Assembly (NCBI GenBank): GCA_046094825.1
Contig: JBJTIF010000065.1
Location: forward strand, 1-9,602
Reading direction: 5' to 3'
DNA: 9,602 nt
DNA from: JBJTIF01 sp046094825
GTDB taxonomy: Bacteria; Actinomycetota; UBA4738; HRBIN12
The position numbers were made by a program, and so were the translations under genes. The notes below the pieces were generated by a model that was not told where the DNA came from, did not search any database, and saw nothing but the letters and a program-made list of their open reading frames with translations. Positions 6,491-9,602 of the stretch are shown here, piece after piece. Within the stretch, counting starts at the first letter, position 1; each line of letters begins with the position of its first letter.

Positions 6491-6515
6491 CGGACCGCGG
6501 CGCCGCCGCGGATCG
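6481..6515. terminator. Overlapping hairpins between convergent genes
   Basis: Two hairpins share this spot. GGTCCG (6481-6486) pairs with CGGACC (6491-6496) around a CTGA loop containing the Pat-like gene's stop (6488-6490). CCGCGGC (6495-6501) pairs with GCCGCGG (6505-6511) around a GCC loop and can be lengthened past an A-A mismatch to 6491/6515. They share bases 6491-6496, so only one can form fully at a time. The site lies between the convergent Pat-like and permease genes, whose stops are only 39 bases apart, so it probably ends transcription from both sides. No T-tract. Confidence 0.55.
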
Positions 6516-6529
6516 GGCCCGACCTGTCC

Positions 6530-7963
6530 CTAGTTCCGGAGGTCCTGCAGGACGTCGCTCGCGTGCGCCCGGCCTCGGAACACCGAGAGCACGACCGCAC
6601 CGAGGATCGCCCACACGACCGCGGTCATCCAGACCTTGTCGAACGGGTGGCCCTGCTTGTAGACGCCCCCGAAGACCGCGCCGCCGGACACCGCCATCCC
6701 GACGAGCGACGCGAGCGTCGCCTTCACGCCGAGGTCCTTCAGCCCGCGGAGCGCGCCCGCGCACATGAGGAAGTACACGACGGTGAGCGAGAAGCCCCCG
6801 AACGTCGAGAGCCACGCGAACATCGGGAAGTACCCGTCGAGCGGCGCGACGCCTGGGCCCCACCACTCCCAGAGCACGACGAACAGGCTCCAGCCGGACA
6901 CGAACGCGATCGCCCCCGTCGGCCCCCCGTGGGTCGGCGAGACCTTCGCGAACACCGCCGGGATGCGACGGTCGCGTGCGAGCGCGAACACGCCGCGCGT
7001 CGAGGCCGTCGCGGCACCGACGCCGACCGCCGCGATGTCGAGGACGACGACGAGCTCGAGGAGCTGGAGGACGAGCGTCGAGCCGTACCCCCCGACCTCG
7101 GCGGGCGACCCGAGCGCGAACAGCGGCTCCGCCGCGGCCTCGCCGAGGAGCGTGTCGATCGAGAACCCGAAGCCCGCGATCTGCGCGTACGCGGCGATCA
7201 GGTAGAAGCCCGACACGATGACGACGCTCGTGAGGATCGCCCGCGGGATCGCCCGCTTCGGTTCGGCCGTCTCCTCGGCGAGGTTCGCCGCGGTCTCGAA
7301 GCCGACGAAGATGAGCACGCCGTAGAGGACCCCGAAGAGGATGCCTCCCCAGCCCTGGTCCGCCGCCGCCGGCGTGAAGACCGAGAGGTCCTGCGCCGGC
7401 GCCCGGACGATCACCGAGATGAAGAACCCGAGGACCACGACCGCCGACACGAGCGCGAGCGCGAGCTGCACCCGGGTCGAGATCTGCACCCCCGCCCACA
7501 GGACGTAGGCGACGAGGCCGACGAACGCGAGGTTCCATCCCCAGTACGGGATGAGCGTGAAGCCGAACTCCGCGGACAGGACGTCGTAGACGAGCCCGCC
7601 GATGAGGACGGCGATCGCCGAGGCGAGCACCGTCGTCGCGCCGTAGTAGAGCCACCCGGCGAGCGCACCCGTGCGCTCGCCGAGCCCGTTCGTGACGTAG
7701 TCGTAGAGCGACCCCGCGGCGTGGATCCGCTTCGCGTACTCCGCGACGATCCACCCCATCGCGAACGTGCCGATCGCGGCGAGGATGATCGCGAACGGCG
7801 TGCCGACGCCCGCGCCGGTACCGGTCGCGTTCAGTCCCGCGATGAGCGGGATGAGGAACGCGGCGGAGAACACCGGTCCCATGAACCCGACGGACTGCGC
7901 GACGACGTCGACGAGCGAGAGCTTCTTCGCGCCGAGGCGCTCGTACCCCTGCTCCGTACCCAT
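6530..7963 (-). CDS. APC-superfamily amino acid/amine permease
   Basis: A 477-residue integral membrane transporter of the amino acid-polyamine-organocation superfamily. The first helix carries the unwound glycine motif (SVGFMGP, residues 24-30), and the loop after helix 2 reads AEYAKRIHAAGSLYDYV (74-90). The helix 6 signature VGFETAANLAEETAEPKRAIPRA is at residues 220-242, and LARDRRIPAVFAKVSPTHGGP (328-348) follows helix 8. Hydrophobic segments fit about 12 helices and the length is normal. ATG at 7963 is chosen over one nine codons upstream because a strong ribosome site precedes it. It follows the dioxygenase gene by 46 bases on the same strand and is likely the third gene of a dehydrogenase-dioxygenase-permease operon. 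Context suggests uptake of an aromatic amino acid, amine or acid that feeds ring cleavage, but APC substrates cannot be predicted from these motifs. The stop is TAG. Confidence 0.88.
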   Translation of the reverse strand: MGTEQGYERLGAKKLSLVDVVAQSVGFMGPVFSAAFLIPLIAGLNATGTGAGVGTPFAIILAAIGTFAMGWIVAEYAKRIHAAGSLYDYVTNGLGERTGALAGWLYYGATTVLASAIAVLIGGLVYDVLSAEFGFTLIPYWGWNLAFVGLVAYVLWAGVQISTRVQLALALVSAVVVLGFFISVIVRAPAQDLSVFTPAAADQGWGGILFGVLYGVLIFVGFETAANLAEETAEPKRAIPRAILTSVVIVSGFYLIAAYAQIAGFGFSIDTLLGEAAAEPLFALGSPAEVGGYGSTLVLQLLELVVVLDIAAVGVGAATASTRGVFALARDRRIPAVFAKVSPTHGGPTGAIAFVSGWSLFVVLWEWWGPGVAPLDGYFPMFAWLSTFGGFSLTVVYFLMCAGALRGLKDLGVKATLASLVGMAVSGGAVFGGVYKQGHPFDKVWMTAVVWAILGAVVLSVFRGRAHASDVLQDLRN

Positions 7964-7966
7964 CCG

Positions 7967-7976
7967 ACCTCCCTCC
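7967..7976 (-). promoter_or_regulatory. Ribosome binding site that fixes the permease start
   Basis: The - strand reads GGAGGGAGGT ending three bases before the ATG at 7963, with GGAGG at 8-base spacing. This supports the shorter start over the in-frame ATG at 7990. Confidence 0.75.
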
Positions 7977-7978
7977 GT

Positions 7979-7998
7979 GGACCGACGCACGCCGGTCC
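7979..7998 (-). other. Small intercistronic hairpin before the permease
   Basis: GGACCG (7979-7984) pairs with CGGTCC (7993-7998) around an 8-base loop, in the 46-base gap between the dioxygenase stop and the permease start. It sits just upstream of the permease ribosome site. It may lower or stabilise downstream expression, or be incidental. Confidence 0.3.
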
Positions 7999-8009
7999 TG
8001 CGGTCTCCC

Positions 8010-8888
8010 TCAGGCGGTCCAGCCGCCCGCGGGCCGTTCGAACCACACGTGCACCTGCCCGGTCCCGACGGAGGCCTCGTACTCCGAGAAGCGCTCCCCC
8101 TTCGCGGTGACCGCCGTACCCCCGAGGGCGCCGAGCATGATGAGGTAGTGCCCGAACTTCCCCTCCGGACCGAACCTCTTGTAGTCGGGCATCCAGTCCA
8201 CGACGCCCCGGTGATCGCCGGCCTCGAACATCCCGAGGACCTTGCGGTCGGCCTCGAGCGACTCGGGGCTGATGATGTTCTTCACGTCCGAGGACTCACG
8301 GTTGCGGAGCTCGCGGAAGGTGAAGAACCGGTGCGTCATCCCGCCGGAGGCGAGGACGACGACACGGCGGTCGGTCTTCGCGACGGCCTTGCCGATGAGC
8401 TCGCCGAAGAGGAGGAAGTCCTCCGTCGTGCAGCACTGGTTGATCGCGACGCTCATCCAGCGTTCGCCGCCGTTCAGGAACGACCAGATGTTCACCGTCC
8501 CGTAGAAGATCGGGAGGTGCGGGTCGTCGCAGGCGAGGATCCACGTGTCGTCGCGGCCCTCGGCCTCCTTCGCGATCGCGCGGGCGAGCTCGGGGTCGCC
8601 GGGCATGTCGTAGGGGATGCCCGCCATCCCGCGCGGCAGTTCGTGGGACGTGAACTTCCCCTGCCGGCGATCCTGCGCGGTGACGATCTGCTCGAACGTC
8701 GACTCCCAGTGGGTGTCGAGCACGATGACCGTGTCGGGCTTCAGCCGGTCGAGGACCTCCGACCGCAGACGGCGGAGCCCCGGGACGAGCGTGATCTCCT
8801 TGCCGTCGTTGATCTCGCGCCGGACCTCCTCCGGCAGCATGATCGTGGGTACGTGCGCGACGATCCCTGCTCCGACGATCTCCCCCAT
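8010..8888 (-). CDS. hpaD: Class III extradiol ring-cleavage dioxygenase, HpaD-like
   Basis: A 292-residue LigB-type non-haem metal dioxygenase that opens a catechol ring next to the two hydroxyls. Family landmarks match homoprotocatechuate 2,3-dioxygenase (HpaD) of enteric bacteria as I recall it: HVP at 12-14, DTHW at 58-61, TSHELP at 80-85, FYGTV at 128-132, LASGGMTHRF at 179-188, PEG at 241-243 and GTGQV near the end. Predicted metal ligands are H12, H60 and E242, the same pattern as LigB; H186 is the likely second-sphere acid/base and H124 another active-site histidine. Length is about that of HpaD (283). The start is the ATG of a TGATG overlap with the dehydrogenase stop, with GGGGAGG six bases upstream, so translation is coupled. 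The long open frame continuing upstream to 9596 is antisense-like shadow and is not used. The substrate is most likely 3,4-dihydroxyphenylacetate given the neighbour order, but catechol or dihydroxyphenylpropionate enzymes of the same family are possible. Confidence 0.85.
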   Translation of the reverse strand: MGEIVGAGIVAHVPTIMLPEEVRREINDGKEITLVPGLRRLRSEVLDRLKPDTVIVLDTHWESTFEQIVTAQDRRQGKFTSHELPRGMAGIPYDMPGDPELARAIAKEAEGRDDTWILACDDPHLPIFYGTVNIWSFLNGGERWMSVAINQCCTTEDFLLFGELIGKAVAKTDRRVVVLASGGMTHRFFTFRELRNRESSDVKNIISPESLEADRKVLGMFEAGDHRGVVDWMPDYKRFGPEGKFGHYLIMLGALGGTAVTAKGERFSEYEASVGTGQVHVWFERPAGGWTA

Positions 8889-9602
8889 CAGTTGCCTCCC
8901 CACGGTGCGGTGACGACGTTCTTCACATCGGCGTAGAAGTCGAAGCTCCAGGTGCCGCCCTCGCGGCCGATCCCGGAGTCGCGCGCCCCGCCGAAGGGCG
9001 CACGGAGATCCCGGACGAAGAAGCAGTTCACCCAGACGGTGCCGCCGGAGAGCCGCGAGGTGACGCGCTCCGCGCGCGCGGGGTCGCCGGTGTAGACGAT
9101 GCCGGCGAGCCCGTACGAGGTGTCGTTCGCCATCGCGATGCCCTCCTCCTCGTCCGCGAACGTCTGGAGCGTGAGGACCGGTCCGAAGACCTCCTCGCGG
9201 AGGATCTCCGACCCGACCGGCACGTCCGTGAACAGCGTCGGACGGTAGTACAGGCCCCCGAGGTCCGCATCGGGTCCGCCACCGAGCACGACCGTCGCCC
9301 CCGCCTCGCGCGCGCGACGCACGTAGCCGTCGACGCGCGTGCAGTGCTCGCGCGAGATGAGCGGTCCGATGTCGGTCGACTCGTCGCGCGGATCGCCGAC
9401 GCGCAGCCCTGCGGCCCGAGCGGTGAACGCCTCGAGGAAGCGATCGGCGACCGATGCCTCGACGAGGAGCCGCGTGCCGGCGAGGCAGACCTGGCCCGCG
9501 TTGTCGAACTGGTTCACCGCTCGGGCCGCAGGGCTGCGCGTCGGCGATCCGCGCGACGGGTCGACCGACATCGGGCCGCTCATCTCGCGCGAGCACTGCA
9601 CG
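8888..9602 (-). CDS. Aldehyde dehydrogenase, HpaE/XylG-like, C-terminal part; 5' end replaced by inverted repeat
   Basis: The frame is open to the right edge, but only 8888 to about 9520 reads as aldehyde dehydrogenase. Recognisable parts, in order, are NQFDNAGQVCLAGTR with the catalytic Cys (TGC at 9485-9487), GDPRDESTDIGPLIS, REEVFGPVL with the conserved Glu of the NAD site, NDTSYGLAG, and FFVRDLRAPFGG...SGIGREGG near the end. About 200 residues follow the catalytic Cys, as expected. The RDLRAPFGG stretch resembles semialdehyde dehydrogenases of meta-cleavage pathways (5-carboxymethyl-2-hydroxymuconate or 2-hydroxymuconate semialdehyde), which oxidise the ring-fission aldehyde with NAD. Next to an HpaD-like dioxygenase in the order E then D, HpaE is the likely role. 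The NAD-binding N-terminal half is missing. The outermost 29 or so codons are not dehydrogenase sequence: they are the antisense of the gene's own 9338-9428. The GTG at 9601 is therefore not a real start. Confidence 0.85.
   Translation of the reverse strand, partial: VQCSREMSGPMSVDPSRGSPTRSPAARAVNQFDNAGQVCLAGTRLLVEASVADRFLEAFTARAAGLRVGDPRDESTDIGPLISREHCTRVDGYVRRAREAGATVVLGGGPDADLGGLYYRPTLFTDVPVGSEILREEVFGPVLTLQTFADEEEGIAMANDTSYGLAGIVYTGDPARAERVTSRLSGGTVWVNCFFVRDLRAPFGGARDSGIGREGGTWSFDFYADVKNVVTAPWGGN
8895..8901 (-). promoter_or_regulatory. Ribosome binding site of the dioxygenase inside the dehydrogenase tail
   Basis: GGGGAGG on the - strand lies six bases before the ATG at 8888-8886, within the codons for the last residues of the dehydrogenase (WGGN). 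Together with the TGATG stop-start overlap it indicates translational coupling and fixes the dioxygenase start. Confidence 0.75.
9338..9428 (+). repeat. Left arm of a 91-base inverted repeat
   Basis: This stretch inside the dehydrogenase gene is the inverse complement of 9512-9602. The arms are 91 bases long with two mismatches (9365/9575 and 9381/9559) and an 83-base spacer. On the coding strand it encodes the segment from FTARAAGLRVGDP through REHCT, which fits the family, so this arm is the native copy. Confidence 0.95.
9512..9602 (-). repeat. Right arm of the 91-base inverted repeat, reaching the window edge
   Basis: The inverse complement of 9338-9428, running to the last base, so its true length is unknown. 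Read on the + strand from 9513 it encodes the same dehydrogenase segment (FTARAAGLRVGDPRDGSTD and onward) in the opposite orientation to the gene. The two differences from the left arm are one synonymous change (GGA to GGG, Gly) and one Glu-to-Gly change (GAG to GGG). Confidence 0.95.

Noticed and set aside
6563..8936. Long + strand open frames antisense to the permease and dioxygenase genes
   Set aside because: Translations are charged, repetitive and without motifs. They are composition-driven shadows.
8889..9596. A long upstream extension of the dioxygenase frame, giving 528 codons
   Set aside because: It overlaps the dehydrogenase in another frame and is Arg-rich and featureless. The TGATG overlap and GGGGAGG site place the start at 8888.
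9512..9602. Terminal inverted repeat of an insertion sequence or integron-like element
   Set aside because: The arms are coding sequence of the dehydrogenase itself, with no transposase, target duplication or recombinase site nearby. A fold-back chimera or inversion explains them better.
1..9602. CRISPR array, tRNA or rRNA genes, prophage or defence system
   Set aside because: No regularly spaced repeats, tRNA cloverleaf, rRNA-like stretch, integrase, transposase or nuclease gene was seen on either strand.

Overview
The window is very GC-rich, with coding density and codon choice (strong preference for G or C at third positions) typical of a high-GC actinobacterium or a similar high-GC lineage. 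Three genes appear to be leaderless or nearly so, with a TANNNT box directly upstream of the ATG. One gene is a GNAT-first fusion acetyltransferase of the kind found in actinobacteria. Lineage is inferred from style only, since there is no rRNA or other marker.

Layout from left to right: the last 17 codons of a + strand gene (ends at 53); an MFS exporter of the DHA3/EntS type on - (67-1326); a small secreted beta-rich protein on - (1425-1955); a 160-base divergent promoter region; a VOC-fold metalloprotein on + (2116-2646); an NAPE-PLD/UlaG-like metallo-beta-lactamase-fold hydrolase on + (2700-3704); a 908-residue Pat-like protein with an N-terminal GNAT domain fused to an NDP-forming acyl-CoA synthetase on + (3764-6490). 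Convergent to these is a - strand operon read from the right edge: aldehyde dehydrogenase (3' part only) -> class III extradiol dioxygenase (HpaD-like) -> APC-superfamily permease (6530-7963).

The right-hand operon is the clearest functional unit. The dehydrogenase and ring-cleavage dioxygenase are translationally coupled (TGATG) and stand in the hpaE-hpaD order known from homoprotocatechuate meta-cleavage clusters. The permease follows 46 bases later and may import the aromatic substrate or its amine or amino-acid precursor. The rest of the window looks like ordinary chromosome with no mobile element, CRISPR array, tRNA or rRNA.

The most unusual structure is at the right edge. Bases 9512-9602 are the inverse complement of 9338-9428 (91 bases, 2 mismatches), so the aldehyde dehydrogenase frame runs backwards into an inverted copy of its own interior. 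This looks like a fold-back chimera or assembly break at a 9-base microhomology, though a real inversion cannot be excluded. A second recurrent pattern is GC-rich hairpins placed on or directly after stop codons, without T-tracts, at most gene ends.
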